A stretch of 64,000 nt of DNA from Antedon mediterranea (GCF_964355755.1 NC_092675.1:19294912-19358911); one strand, 5' to 3'. Positions 40,701 to 53,835 are shown, numbered from the stretch's first letter. Notes: generated by a model from the sequence alone, not told the origin. Numbers and translations: made by a program.

Positions 40701-40940
40701 GTAATCAGAAATATAAGAGAATTGTAAAATTCACCATCAGATAGTGTTTCCAAAATTTAATTGCTAAGTTTTACTCTCTTTGACATCCTCAAGTAGAGAA
40801 TGGATGCAACATAAAATGTTCTCATAAAATACGTTTCATACAGTGCATAGTACTAGACACTGAAGCAAGATTTCTTCAGTAATAACAGTTTTTTCTTTTA
40901 AATTATTACCAATAAAATTTACAGTTTATGTGTTATGCAG

Positions 40941-40992
40941 TTAGAATTAGAATAGAATCAAAATCATCTTTTATTTGTCCTTTCGGAAATTA
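40941..40992 (-). repeat. LINE-like 3' tail
   Basis: On the minus strand TTTCCGAAAGGACAAATAAA precedes a (GATTCTATTCTAATTCT)-type tail. The arrangement matches the plus-strand tail at 4010-4078 but with a different tandem tail. It is a truncated retrotransposon end with no coding part. Confidence 0.4.
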
Positions 40993-41670
40993 CATTGTAC
41001 AGTGTTGGCAACAATCATACTGTATAAAATATGTAGGCCTAGATAGTTAAAGAAGTAAGAATAAATTCAATTCAACTTTTAAAAAAGGAGAAAACCTACA
41101 AGTTTATACAATAGTTCTACTGTAACAGTGTAATACTATACAGTACACTATTGATAAAGGACAATTTTACGGAAAAAATAATATTTTTTTTGTACTGTAT
41201 CTGTAAGTTTATAGCCTTTATTGGTTAACAAAAAGATAATTGTAACTAATTTGTTGATCCATTTGCTCTTCTGACAAATTGCAGCAGACAGACTGTAGCC
41301 CTATCATCTGCATCAGATTGTTATGTACTTTAGCTAATTTAATGCAAACAACATTCACAGTTTGGTATTTTAATTTAATGAGATCACATCTTTTAAATGT
41401 AGTCATATCAAGGCTGAGACACTAATAATTTATAAGAATGTTTGGATTTCTATAGGCATTTCTGATGTTTTGCCAAGTGATAAAAAAAAGTTCAATTCCC
41501 AATATGGACAAACGGTGTTTATTGCAAATGTACTACTATACTACTGTATAAAAAATTATTTCTAGACACTTCAAAATTAAACATTATTTCAATTCTGTAG
41601 GACGGGTCCATTGCCTGATAGGGATGCTCTGCTTCTCTTCTTTTTTTTGTAAATAAGGAGGTAGAAGGCT

Positions 41671-41706
41671 ATTGTTATCTAGGTATTGTAAGCTAGGCAT
41701 GAAATA
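41671..41706 (+). repeat. Copy of the CCAGGTAAGCT dispersed repeat
   Basis: CTATTGTTATCTAGGTATTG-TAAGCTAGGCATGAAATA. It carries the GGCTATTGT lead-in of the family and a 4-base insertion that destroys the donor-like AGGTAAG. Confidence 0.45.
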
Positions 41707-42253
41707 TACTACAGGTACTGTAAATATTTATAACTATTTTCAAACAGTTTTAACAGAAAACAATGTATTTTTATTAGTTTGTAGATATTGAATGTACCAC
41801 TGACTGGAGATGTACTGTACAGTAGTTGTGCAACTGTAGTAAATTTATATTTTATCTTTAATTTAACTGTAATTCATTTTTCTTCTTTTCTCTCTCTCCA
41901 GAAATAAGAACGTACTTTAAAAGTCAGAAAGTGGAAACCATTAGATTTCCATTGAATTAATTTCATTGCTAGAGAAGAAAAATTAATAACACTCTTGACA
42001 ACATTTGAAGTCAATTGGGATTCTGATCTCGATTTTTAACATGTTGGGCAGACTATATTGGTAATGCTTGGCCAAGCATAAGACAGATTAGGCAAATATG
42101 CATATCCTAATACAGCATTTCTACAACATAGGTAGATAATAACATATGGTGCTTGCAAACAAATTGCACCACAATTAACAAATGTTTTATATATATCCTC
42201 TTGAAATAAATGACGTATATTTTAATACATCTAAAATTATATGTCACAGTTTC

Positions 42254-42285
42254 TGTTGGTTTACCCAGGTAAGCTAAAATGAAAC
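42254..42285 (+). repeat. Copy of the CCAGGTAAGCT dispersed repeat
   Basis: GTTGGTTTACCCAGGTAAGC-TAAAATGAAACAT. It shares the TTTA(T/C)CCAGGTAAGCTA core, with the GGCACG segment replaced. Confidence 0.45.
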
Positions 42286-43330
42286 ATATACCTTGATGTA
42301 AAAATATACCTTTACTATTATTAGTAGATAATCGATGTCACATGTCTTAATATAACATGGTTTACTATAGCAATTTAAATTGCATAATATAAAAAATGTC
42401 TTACAGTATAAGGCTATACGCATTTATATAATAATTCATTATATTTTCTTATACCAAGAATACTGTACCTACACCTGTTTAAGTAAGATACTATGTAGTT
42501 GAACTGCCGAAATTGATCAGTTCAGATAGGGTCACCAGTCAGTTAATGGCTTCAAAAGTTTAACAAATTCAAAACAGTAGACAATAAATATGGCCTAGGG
42601 GCTAGTTATTATATCAATGGTTTAAGAGGATGCTCGAATAAGCTTTTGGTTTTAGGTGAAAGGTTTGAGTATCTGCCGTCGTGACAGAATTGTTCTGAAG
42701 CATACAGCCATCAAATGCTGGATATAGTTACAGATTTGATGTACAGCATAAAAGAGAATTTTTGTTTTTACACCTCTTATCAGCTTATTTATTGATTATA
42801 TAGTCTGATCACTGAGATAAAAAAACAGTTATGTGCAGACAAATATTAGTATTCACAAAATAAATGAAAAATTAATTAGTTCATTAGTGTTCATCAAGAA
42901 TGAATTAAATAAAAAAATATTTTCAAACTTCTTTTTAAATATTCTCAAAATAAGTGTTCTCAATCTCATGTATTCACCAATCACACAATACACAAGCAAA
43001 CATTTTTCCCCGAATAAGTATTTAAAAGTAAGTTTCACTTAAAGGCAAACAATATTTAAGAATCTTGTTAATAAATCTTTACTTCTATTCAATCAGACAG
43101 ATAGAAGATATTTTATTTTAAGGGTGTTACTAAGCCTAATAAGTGTAAAATACAATATTTTAGTTACTGGTGGGACCCTCAACCTACACTCCCCTTCAAT
43201 ACAATCGTTCCAGATTATAATACTGTATATATAACTATTACTATATATGATTATCATGTGTAGGCCTATGTTGTTTTTAAATTCTATTTAAAAAAAGTTT
43301 AAATAGGCCTAAATATTAAAATAATCTTAC

Positions 43331-43391
43331 CTGCTTCTTCTGCTCCACAAACGATAAAACTTGCTAATAAGAGATACAATAATTTTTCCAT
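43331..43391 (-). CDS. First coding exon (signal peptide) of a secreted or membrane protein
   Basis: Minus-strand ATG at 43391 opens MEKLLYLLLASFIVCGAEEA: one lysine, a 10-12-residue hydrophobic core, then small residues around Cys-Gly-Ala suited to signal peptidase cleavage. After 61 bases (20 codons plus one) comes the consensus donor GCAG-GTAAGA (intron from 43330). A phase-1 break just after a signal peptide is common in metazoan secreted and receptor genes. Upstream there is a TATA-like box at 43582-43574, leaving room for a 5' UTR of about 150-180 nt. The mature protein is unknown, because no following exon could be recognised leftward across 43 kb; it may have small exons and long introns. 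This exon is too short to appear as an open frame of usual size. Confidence 0.5.
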
Positions 43392-43573
43392 GATAAATAA
43401 ATCGTTTTCGTAAATTTTTTAAACGAATCACATCGGATTTAGTGATTCACTGTGTAGATCATACCCCAGTATCAAAGCGGGCACAATGTCTGGTTGTTAC
43501 CACAAACTTGCAGAAAGTATGCTACTGATACTGACTGAGTGCTAGCTAGGACGTGGTGGTGGTGCTATTGCTT

Positions 43574-43582
43574 CCTTTTTAT
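43574..43582 (-). promoter_or_regulatory. TATA-like box for the signal-peptide gene
   Basis: The minus strand reads TATAAAAAGG, about 185 bases before the signal-peptide ATG. A GC-richer stretch with CACCACCACCACG follows where transcription would begin. The call rests on position relative to a convincing first exon; no transcript start is known. Confidence 0.35.
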
Positions 43583-43768
43583 AATTAATAGATGTAAACT
43601 GTTTGCACTCCGAGGAAGATAAATATCACAATTGTTCTCTCATGAGCTTCAAGAACCACTTATCAGATCTGGAAAAAAATAAATGTTAAACTGTAGAATA
43701 TTCCGAGTCGTAATTTACACAGCATCAACACTCGGCACTAGCTTCCACCACGGCATACAGCAAATGTT

Positions 43769-43829
43769 TATAAAAACCGGAGAGCGTTCAAGCACGAGCA
43801 ATTCGTTGGCCGAAACCATTTTCAAAAGG
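43769..43829 (+). promoter_or_regulatory. Divergent TATA box and possible 5' noncoding exon
   Basis: TATAAAAACCGG at 43769 is followed by a GC-richer 50-base stretch without ATG. It ends in AAAAGG-GTAAAT, a usable splice donor (GT at 43830-43831). This is the expected shape of a TATA promoter with a short noncoding first exon running right. No coding exon was found downstream before 59 kb, so it may make a noncoding RNA or be chance. Confidence 0.22.
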
Positions 43830-46800
43830 GTAAATATATCGTAAGTGTTGTTATTTCAACTGATTTTTTTATCCTTTAAAAGCGTTAAAAATTCACTTTA
43901 AATAATATTTTTAGATAAATAATTGATCAAGTATGATTTGTGATATTTATATAGTCATTTAAGTAAAATAGTAATATTATACGATTTACCTTAAGTACTT
44001 AATACATTAGACGTATCCTGATTAGCACAAACTAACCAACACACGCACACCAAAAGAAACAAGATTTATTTTTAGAATATTATTTCATTATTCAATTTAA
44101 GGTAAGAAGATTTTTTCTAAAAGTTTGTAATACGGGTAATAGGTAGGCTACATTTCGGATGTTAGTTTAAGATACCTCCATGATTTAAGAAGATACGACG
44201 GCAACATCATCCATGACATAAAAGAGTTTGCAGAGTCCTACTGAGTAACACGTGACTATCAAGAGAAATGGAAAGTGAATATGTTTCCATTTCATTTGTA
44301 TAAAAAACAACCACGATGGCCATTCCGCGGGCTTAAATCACATATCATTCACCACAAATATAATGATAGGAGACATCTAAAATGAATTTCGTAAAAAGAT
44401 GTTTTAATAAATTGAAATTCGTACTCGTTGAGAACGTGCGATGGATTTTTCGTCCTTTCACAATCCTGGATACACGACCACCACCACTGACTTGGAGATA
44501 CAAAATAAATTCTAGGCTACTTTATTTTCATAAATGTACCTTCCCTTGTTCGTTTTAATAACGTGATAAACAGAATTTGTATTAGGCATATTGGAATTAA
44601 TAATCAAACAATTTAATCTGTTTCTAAACCACAAACAAGCTACAGTTTATACAAACATGGACAAATGAAAACACAGCAACAGAACAGTAAACAGTTACAG
44701 GTAGATAAGTAGGCCTACCGTAATGTGGTTTTATTTGAATGACGGTTTGAACTAGGCCTACTGTGTTGTTACTGACGGTACTGTCACACTAGGGAAGAGT
44801 AACATTACATAATACAGTACTGTACTATCATTATCCAGGCCCGGACTTTTGTTTATGAAGTATTTCCTGATATGTATGTTCAGAGGTATTTCAGATACCG
44901 TCCGAAAAAATTAAAAAACATTTGTTTACTAATGAATAGACTAAGTGTAAACCAGAGGCACTTATATTAACATGATTCTAAACAGATCAATACAAACAAA
45001 CCTATAAATCAAAATGATTACAACGATCAAATTGAAATTTGTATCTATTATTTTAAGAGCGAATTATGTTTACTCTTAACTAATTCCTCCATGCAGTAAT
45101 AACAATAATACAATCTTTTATTGTGACTATTGTATTTTAACATAAGAATATCCATTTCCTATTGTGAAAATTACAATACATAATAGCAATTATGTGAAGT
45201 ACGGTAGGCCTGTAAGAATTCAATGAGCCGTTAATTGTAATTATGTCACTAATATAATATCAGACTAATTAACTAACAGTAAGTGAATCACAACAACAGG
45301 AACTGCACTGGGAGTCTGAATGGTAGAACATGCCTACGTGATATTTTCATCAAGTAGAACATCTCAATATGAATGGTTTACTGTAAACGATTATGTTTTT
45401 GTGAAACCATAAATGCCCGCTCGTGAACTCAAAATCTTAGTGCTATTACTGACAATATTCGTCCCTAGAAAGCGTTTTCATAAAATGCAATGTGTTATGC
45501 GATGATGTCATGAGTAGAGGTTCAATAGGCAGCATTATCGTGCTACATTTGAAGCACGAGAAACAAGATATAGACGTGGAAAATGACAGTATCATAAGCT
45601 TACAAAAGGCGTCTAGCTAACTGTTTTAACTGTTTCGTTAAACCGCTTAAGACTTTATAAAAGCTGGATTAAGTCTTCGGCGTTTAGACTAAAAACAAAA
45701 AATAACGAGTATCTTCACAACAGCTATTTGACGAATATTTTATGGATCATCAGCTGTTTAAAAGCGTTCTTGTATGTGAAGTTTCTCCATCTCCATCAAT
45801 GTATAAGAGTCGTTTATCAGAGTAGTGTACTAGTAGTTGACATTGTTTTTGATATTATTTACCCTGAATGAAAATGAAGGTTTATTGAACTTGGCCTTCT
45901 GTTTAACATTATTTGTTTTTTTAATTGTTGATTAATCAGTTTGCTGGCCCCGCGAGCGATGTCCTCTTATGCAAGAGTTCGATCGATGAATGTGGAATTG
46001 GATGATCTTTTATTTCTCTATTTTCACAATTTAAAGTATACCATTACCATTCGTCAGAATGTTCATCTGGTTACTGTCATCAATGTATTCTTGACAAACG
46101 GAAAATGTTTCCATTATCTGGCTCGTATACCGAATGAAGAATGTCCGTGAACATGTTACAAATGAATGAAATCATAATGGCTTATTATACTATTGATTAG
46201 ATATATTGTTGGACAGCATCCATGTCAAGAAGGACATCCTTCCATCAACAATAATACATGGTAACAATGAATATTATAAAGGAGGCCTAATAATAAGTTG
46301 TAATTGGTCAGCCAAATATGAACCATATATTATGTTCACAAATTATTATTATTTCCTGTCTTCTTTCATCTAAAATTAATTTGACCTTATTATATAATAA
46401 GATTATAAATGTATACCGTATCTCACTAAATCATATTGAATAATTCTTTGTCTTACGAAAAACAACGAAAAAAGACACAGAAAAATTAAAGAACCCATGC
46501 ATAATTTAATGCAAGGTCATTTTATAACAAGTGATGAAAGAAAAGATTGTTGTCTAAAATGATGAGATTTATTAATATTCTTTTACTTCCTTGTTTAAAA
46601 TTTATGTTTACGGTTTACATACAATTCCATTGTCTCAATGTGTGGACAAAGGGATATAAATAAATATGTCGTATAGGCCTACCACAAATACTGGTTAAGG
46701 GGCCTGCATATTTCATTTTAAACGGGTAAATACATAAGTCAACCTACTTTCGAATTAGAGATAGTATAGGCGGCATATAGTTTCTCTTTCTTCCTACAAT

Positions 46801-49800
46801 TTTGAACCCGCAAATTTGAGTTTAGTGTCTTGACTTGACAGTGTATTGTTAACCATCATCATTAATAAAATCACCAAAGTCATTTTAAGAGAGCAAAATA
46901 CTATAGTAGGCCTATATTGCTTGTTGGACAATAATAAACTTAGCACGAACTTTTGCGTTTAACTGTGATTGCCATTTATGGTAATTTATATACTAGCCGT
47001 CTTTTTGGACGCATTATTGACCGCAAAAGTAAAGTAATTATCTATTGGTCTGGAATTGTAACAGTTGAAAATGTCTAGAAGACTTGACGCCTGGAAAGTG
47101 TGGGTTCAAATCGACAGTGACAATTGGTGCTTGGTCAACTGAAACCACAAGTTAGTGTCCTACACGGAATCTCTACACCATATCGGTGTGTCGGGAATAC
47201 AAGAGGGTCGACAGAGATAACCACAAGATATTGTACGAATTCAGGGAGTGTCGACAGAGAAATATAGAGTATTTACCAAAAAAATGCTAAATGAATAAAG
47301 CTTGAATGAAAATTTGCAGCCACGAACTTGTGTTACAGAAAGTAAAATATAACTCAGACGTTAGAATGACATTTTTTGACAACCGATTCATCGACATCTA
47401 CAAGCTGAAGGTCTGTACACCAGCAGTGCCATCTTTTAAAAGAAGGCTGAGGACCTTTCCCTAGGAATAAAAGATCAAGCTATCAAGTAATCAACAGGGA
47501 GTTGTAAAATACAACTCCCTGGTATCAAGTAAGACTAAAGATAACAAATTTCTCCATAATATTTCTGTACTATCCAGTAGGCCTACCGTACATCAGTGAC
47601 AACATGTTCTGAGCAATTCACTAATGATGTATGAGAGTACTACCATGTTTAAGGGAGCAACAGTTTAGCCTATACATTCAAACAATTTGAATTGTTTTTG
47701 AAGAACAATACCATATTTACAGATATTTTTCTTATAATAATATACAGGTGAGCCTATGTTTTGTTGCAAATATGCTTTTCTTTCAATTTAAAGTTTGTTC
47801 ATGTAAAAGTGTATGAAATAGGTGTAGGCATATACCAGTAATTCATCTTTAACTTTAGCTCCAATCCACGTTCAAGTTCAGATCAAAACACCATTATATT
47901 CGCTTCATGATCCGAAAATCATCATTTTATAAATACTTGATAATTATTTTACTGCTGGACTGTAGTTCAATCGGTGCCGCCTTTAGTTACCTATACTGAT
48001 TAGTGGTTTGGGTAATTAAAACCAATGCAAGGTGAATTTCTAGACTACTGGAGACGAAAGATATGAACCCCAAGTTCCAAACAATACAATTACAAGGTTC
48101 CAGACACAGACATTTAAACCGTGCTCCGTATACCATAACATACAAAAATAAATAACGCAAATATCAAGTTGAAACCACCCAAGAAAAATGGTTAATTACC
48201 CTTTATTTGGAATTTTAAACAAACATAATTTGTGCACAATTTAAGTTGGATAAAGTTGAGTTTCATCTAACTAGAAAAAATGCTTATAGAATTTTAATTG
48301 CGCAAGATAAGTTGCACCTCACCATGTAGGCCTTCCGTGTTGTACAATAGTCTCTAAAAACAAGCGTCCATTAAGTTTATTTAATAAGCACATTCGCAAA
48401 GAAAGATACGCCTACATGGATGTTTTCTAACAATTTTACAATCTTTCCCCCTCATTTGTGAGTGAGTAAGGCCTCAGTACACGTGGCTATTTTATTCAAA
48501 TGTACCACACGATGTTCAGACTTCTTTGGGTCTAAAGAATCTATTATCGGTACAGTGCTATCCACAGTGACACAAAAATTTTAATAGGAAAAAAAGTATC
48601 AGAAATAGGCGAAAAAATTCTGAAATGAAGGATGATTGCAACGGAAGAACACGTATTGTATCCATCTGTTGACGTCACTCGTGTTATCACCTCACGATTA
48701 ACTTAGACCGTTCAGCACCGTATTTGCCGTTTAATGCGATATGGGGGAATACTGTTATAACGATTAAATTTCCATTACATATGAAATAATAAAATGTTAG
48801 GTAAACATCTGGATAACATAAGTGACATGAGACACTGTACTGGTTTCTCAGCGTGGGAACACGACTTTTGACCAAAAGTTAACAGGCTACCGTCACAGCT
48901 GCCTCCACGCGTGATAAAGGTTTGAGGACGCACTACCTGACAACCACAGCTAGGCCTACATGATGTGATACTTGTCTATTAATAAATAATATTGATATAG
49001 TAGCAGCATATGTTTTATGAAATGTTAGTCTTGCAAATATGACGTGCTTTTTATGTGACATTTTTCGATATTTTAGAGGACGAATAATGTGTTGATGGTC
49101 TCAAAAGGCTTATTTTATAACCATTTTGTGTCTAGTGGTAAATCCGGCGTTTCACCTGTTGACGACCCCATTTTAATTCATTTCGGAAGAGAAAGATTTT
49201 TTTCGTGGGTACAACTACATATATCGTTACCGACGGCAATTTGTCCCTTCCGGAAGGCGATGCATTTCCAGTATGTACTCTGTATAGGAAACGTGCTGTA
49301 ATTACATTGTATCAACCTAATACTATATCCAGACCTAAACATAAATCTTTACCAGAAAAACCAAACTGATGACAGAAAGCAGAACCGCGAGACAGAGATC
49401 TCTGTATGTTCCATTTGAGACACAGTGGACAACCACTGTGATAATGCTATGTTGTCACTGGTTGCCCTTGTCGCACCACAGTGTTCCGCAAAATCCTTGT
49501 CGCTTAAACATGCCCAACTGGGTCAGTAATTAGTTTGATGATCTTCTTTTGTATTGTGAAGTTTTAGTTCATTAGTAGGCTATTAATGTAGATATCTCGT
49601 TTACTTGTCTATATTGAACCCGGATATTGAACCAGGAGTTACTTCCTTCATGATTGAAAACAGTGTAGGCCTAAACATTTAGGCCTATTTAGCATGGATA
49701 CAAACCGGAAAGTTATTATCGTCTAGGTCAAGCTTCAAGTTTTGTTTCCATGACTTGTTTATGTTATGAGGACATGGATTGGAACATACATTCGTCCCTT

Positions 49801-52800
49801 TTCTATGTTACCGTTAAGTTACAGACACATTTGTTCCGTTTTACGGAACGGATGACAGCATCGCTAAAGAATGGTGCCATGTTCCCTGTCGTAAAATGGT
49901 ATGTGTAGGCATATACCTAATAGCTACGTGTGTCACCAGTGTCGAAATATGAAGTAGGGTTAAAGGTCCAGAGCCAAATCCTTCTTTATTTAGAATAGTA
50001 TAATAGTAAAAATAGTATCATATAAAATAAAATTGTGAACTGCTCGAAATAAAATGTTGTTTACAACATTATTCACTGGCAATTTCAGAATATAACTACA
50101 CTGCAGTAATGCTCTAATAACGACAGACTTAGGCCTAATAGACAGGTCCGCACACTAGGTCATTCCAATCCCATTGTTTTAATGAGCATTTTAGGTGTAA
50201 GCCATCATTAGGCGAGAAATAATACTATTTAAATGCGTCAGTGTGATTTGATAGGAACGCTATTTGTGACCCTTGAGACACAGTCGAAACATTTTAAATA
50301 CATTTTTATATTTTTATATGATTTTAGCCTATATCGCGATGAAATTGGGTTAATTCTCATTACAATAATAATGATATAGAGTTAGGTGATCTGGGAACAT
50401 CATCAGAAAATGGGTTAGGTGTTTCTAAGCCTTCATCCAAACACCATAAAAAACAAAGGCAAAAACGGTGCTTATATAATCTTTTAAGCACGAATCAACA
50501 TATTTCACACCCAAAACAATAACTTGTATATATTCAGCCCAACTTATTTCTCCATGGTCAGCCTAAGTTTTAAGAATAACAGAGTTCAAAACATGTTCTT
50601 TTACATTTAAATAAAAATGCTCCAAATGACTTAAAATCAAATTAAATAAACAGCTATCGGTGGATTTGAACCGCTCAATAATTTACACAGAGACATATAA
50701 ATTTGTATTAGTTATAGTAATTACCCAAAACAATCGGAACAATACAATCAATTCTAATCTTCATACTATAAAATGAGACGTTTATTACAACGTGATTCTA
50801 TTTGGTTTATCAAACGTAGACTTTTAATGAGGATTATTTACAAGTCAAGATCATTAATTGGCGCTTACTCTATTAAGGACATACACCAAAAAAAGTTAGA
50901 AAATGTTTTATCGTTAGAGGGCGCTAAAGTAATTTCGTCATAAAAAATTATGGTTAATAGAGATCTGTACCATGAAGTGTTACCATATTATTTCATAAAG
51001 AACAACATAGTACTTATCAGTTACAGGTAATAATAAAAAAATATTACTGAAATGAACACTATCAATTTCGTCGAAAAACAGTAATACGAAGAAATGAATA
51101 TGCTGCTTACAGGATTTATTATCCAATAAAACAACGAAAATTCACAAATAACATAATAACAAATATTATAAGAGGTACATTGGTAGCCTATATAAAGCGG
51201 TGTCGAAACACATAGCTATGGACTTTGCTAGTTGCGGACCAAGAGCAAGTAGGGTAGGTCCTAGTGAAGATGTAGGCCTAGTCTTGACGGCGATTCATAC
51301 CTATAATACTTGAGCTGGAATATGTTGATTTTAGGCTAGGCCTATAGTTTACAGAAAAATAAAACGACTGGAATAACAATACAAAAAAGACTAGAATAAC
51401 TATACTTGGGAAGTATAGTGGTAAGGTTTTGGATAGAACCTGAATTGTGAACATTTTTTCTGTTTTCAAACGTCCATTCTTAATAGGTATAAGCAAACAT
51501 CGATATGGCTGATTGATATTGACCAATGATGACCAGGAGGTTGTAGGCCTACTTTATATGATTCAGTTTTCAACATAGACGGCCACTGCTTTATAGATTT
51601 GCTATCCAATTCCTAATGCTATTTTCAATCGATATTGACATTCAGTACACAGGTACATCATTACGTCATAATGACCGACAATTGGATATCACCGTTAAAT
51701 ATTATTTTACTTTTTTGTACAAACAGGAATGTAGTGTAAAAAAATAATAATAACAAAAATAAAACACAACTTTTAAACAATTCATTTCCATATTAATGTA
51801 AATTATGAATAAGTATACATAATTTTATAAAACCGTTTTGAACAGTATTGTGGTCTCGGATAAAATAGACCTATGTTTACAACACAGGCTACCTTGAAAT
51901 CACAAGTGGAGATGAGTTGTGGTTTCGATTCTCAATGAGTGTAGCCTTATATTATTGAATAAAATTGTGAAAATCGATTTTTTTTTGTAATTCACATTTT
52001 CAGCTTTTATGCATCTTCTGAATTCTTAAGGACGCTCTAGTTAATAGTTCAACGAGAAATTAATAATAGAAAATATTTAAGATGTATCAGTACGTTATAT
52101 TGTGTAAACATGATCGTTTTTATTAATTTCTTGAGTGCGTGACTCAGTCCAATTCATGATATTAGATGTTTAACAACATTTTCATCTTGTGATTCTACGC
52201 AGGCGTAACATGTCATATGCACTGGCTGATTGATTAGCAAATCGATTTATCAATTATTGGTTACTAGTATCTTTTATCTGTATTTTATATTTAAAAATGA
52301 AACTATATGTTTGTTTTTTGATTTATATATAGTATTCGATTCGATTTATGTGCCGCGTGTGAGTTCATGACATAGCTGTCGATATGGTCATGTTGATAAT
52401 AATGATTATGATAACAAGAGTTATGATAAATTATGATGTTGCTAAATTAGATTTATCATTATGATTACAATGACAAGTAAACGTACCGTATACGATGACG
52501 ATTAAGAGATGGTGAGGATATGATGTTGGTAAAAGGACATTATTACTAGTATAGTTGTATGCGGGTTCATTGGGAGGACGATATGGCGTACCGGTTGTGC
52601 ACTATCCGTTTAATTAGGCCTAGAACACGATCAAACATTACGTTCATTCGTGCATGTATTAACGCAAGCGACTAATTTTGAATTTTGTAATATTTGATCT
52701 AGCAATTATCCATATTGTGTTTGTACACGAGCCGGAGGTAAATGCAGTTTAAGTCAACAGATCCCAGGCACTATTAGTCAAGGCTGTGGAGATATCTTCT

Positions 52801-53066
52801 CTATCGGTTGTTTGTATTTTGAAACTGAGATGTGATGTACTCACTAATTCGATTATATAGAATAATAGAAAGATATGTGCATATTATCATAAAAGTAAGA
52901 AAACCCACAATTGAAACATGTTTATGTTAGTGTGCTTGAATTGTAAGAATCTATTACAGACCAATTTGTAAATAAATGCCAATTCACCTGAAAAAAAGTG
53001 ATAAAAGAACATGGAAATTGATAGCAAATTGTAAAAATGTGAATTGTGTACATGAATTATTGAAAA
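43830..53066. other. Noncoding sequence dense in TAGGCCTA words
   Basis: No supported exon over 9.2 kb. Exact TAGGCCTA is frequent here. A perfect hairpin lies at 47495-47521 and an imperfect one at about 46204-46252. Box-B-like tRNA words occur alone near 47102 (plus) and 50650-50664 (minus) without a matching box A. Open frames at 45941-46150, 48687-48875 and 49089-49301 show no family signature. Confidence 0.35.
47495..47521. repeat. Perfect hairpin, 12-bp arms
   Basis: CAGGGAGTTGTA, loop AAA, then TACAACTCCCTG. It lies in AT-rich noncoding sequence. A single arm-like word CAACTCCCTGGTGT also occurs at 14104-14117. It could be the core of a small inverted-repeat element; it is not followed by a T run that would suggest a terminator. 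Confidence 0.6.
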
Positions 53067-53356
53067 GGCGTGTGGCGCAGTGTGTTGGGCGTTCGATTAC
53101 CGATCATGAGATGGAGGTTCGAATCCAACTCTCATCGCATTGCTTGTAAGATATTATGCAAGATACTTTACTTACGCTTGCCTCTCTCCACCCAGGTGTA
53201 TAAATGGGAACCCGGTTAGATCAAGAAACAACTTTGCGATAATTACGTTCCATTTCCATACGTGTTTGATAAAAAAAAATGACTGGGGTAATAATGTTCA
53301 GCGCTTAGAGGTTTCACAACATTAGGCGCTACATAAATCTAGGATATTATTATTAC
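53067..53356 (+). mobile_element. tRNA-derived SINE, apparently full length
   Basis: The head has a box-A-like GTGGCGCAGTGTGTTGG at 53072 and a perfect box B GGTTCGAATCC at 53116, spaced as in a tRNA gene but without a foldable tRNA body. The body contains ACCCAGGTGTATAAATGGGA, and the end reads GGCGCTACATAAATCTAGG then (ATT)n at 53346-53356. This head-body-tail order is that of tRNA-headed SINEs of marine invertebrates. A 61-codon frame inside it is incidental. I found no clear target duplication. Confidence 0.7.
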
Positions 53357-53728
53357 AAAAATGGGGTGGTTTTTGCCAAAGGGAAGGGATCTCCAAACTT
53401 TCTGGATATCATCCCATTTGATCCACCTAAGATAAATACGTTTAACCAGAAAGAGGGGAATTATAGCAAGCGTATTTCACTCTTACCACCTGGTTCGACC
53501 AACCTTGTCGAATTCACCAGTTTTCAGAAATATATTACATAATAATATATTTAAATCAGTCACATTTTAATACTATGCCCATTACAATTTGGTTCATAGA
53601 ATAAAATGTTAATAGTACAGTTTTGAACATTGCCAGATGAAAATTTTGTTGAAAACAAGTCGAAATGTCGTACACGTACGTATTCATGAATGGTTTAACG
53701 TAAAGAATTATATACAGATAGATAATAT
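53357..53728. other. Noncoding sequence
   Basis: I see no gene or structured repeat in this stretch. Confidence 0.4.
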
Positions 53729-53835
53729 AACAAGGCCATAGATGGCTGCAGTCACGTGCTCAAGTTAGTGTTTACCGACCGACCAACCGAACGACATAGT
53801 GAGCTATAGAGTCGCGTTGCACGCAACTAAAAACC
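53729..53835 (-). repeat. Second copy of the 32.2-kb retroposon core
   Basis: Shares ACAAGGCCAT, GGCTGCAGT, GTGCTCAAGTTAGTG, TTTACCGACC and CATAGTGAGCT with 32168-32249. It extends further at its 5' end (minus-strand TTTTTAGTTGCGTGCAACGC) and has an extra GACCGACCAACC block. The two copies share no sequence beyond the core on the 3' side. Confidence 0.55.

Larger units (their letters stand above)
37761..43330. other. AT-rich noncoding sequence, possibly intron of the 43.4-kb gene
   Basis: Contains (A)n(AT)n at 38748-38774, poly-A at 39780-39795, a minus-strand LINE-like tail at 40941-40992, and repeat copies at 41671-41706 and 42254-42285. The 86-codon minus frame at 39110-39370 has a slightly richer composition but no family signature, no signal and no splice context. 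No exon could be supported. Confidence 0.35.

Noticed and set aside
47095-47120. tRNA or SINE box B (GGGTTCAAATC)
   Set aside because: No box A at the right distance and no cloverleaf; the match alone is expected by chance at this scale.
48687-48875. 62-codon minus frame with a VFPHIALNGKYGAER stretch
   Set aside because: It felt like a recurrent repeat-derived peptide, but I could not tie it to a family or find a second copy in the window.
50648-50668. Minus-strand box B (GGTTCAAATCC) near 50.66 kb as a tRNA gene
   Set aside because: The surrounding bases do not form acceptor or anticodon stems.
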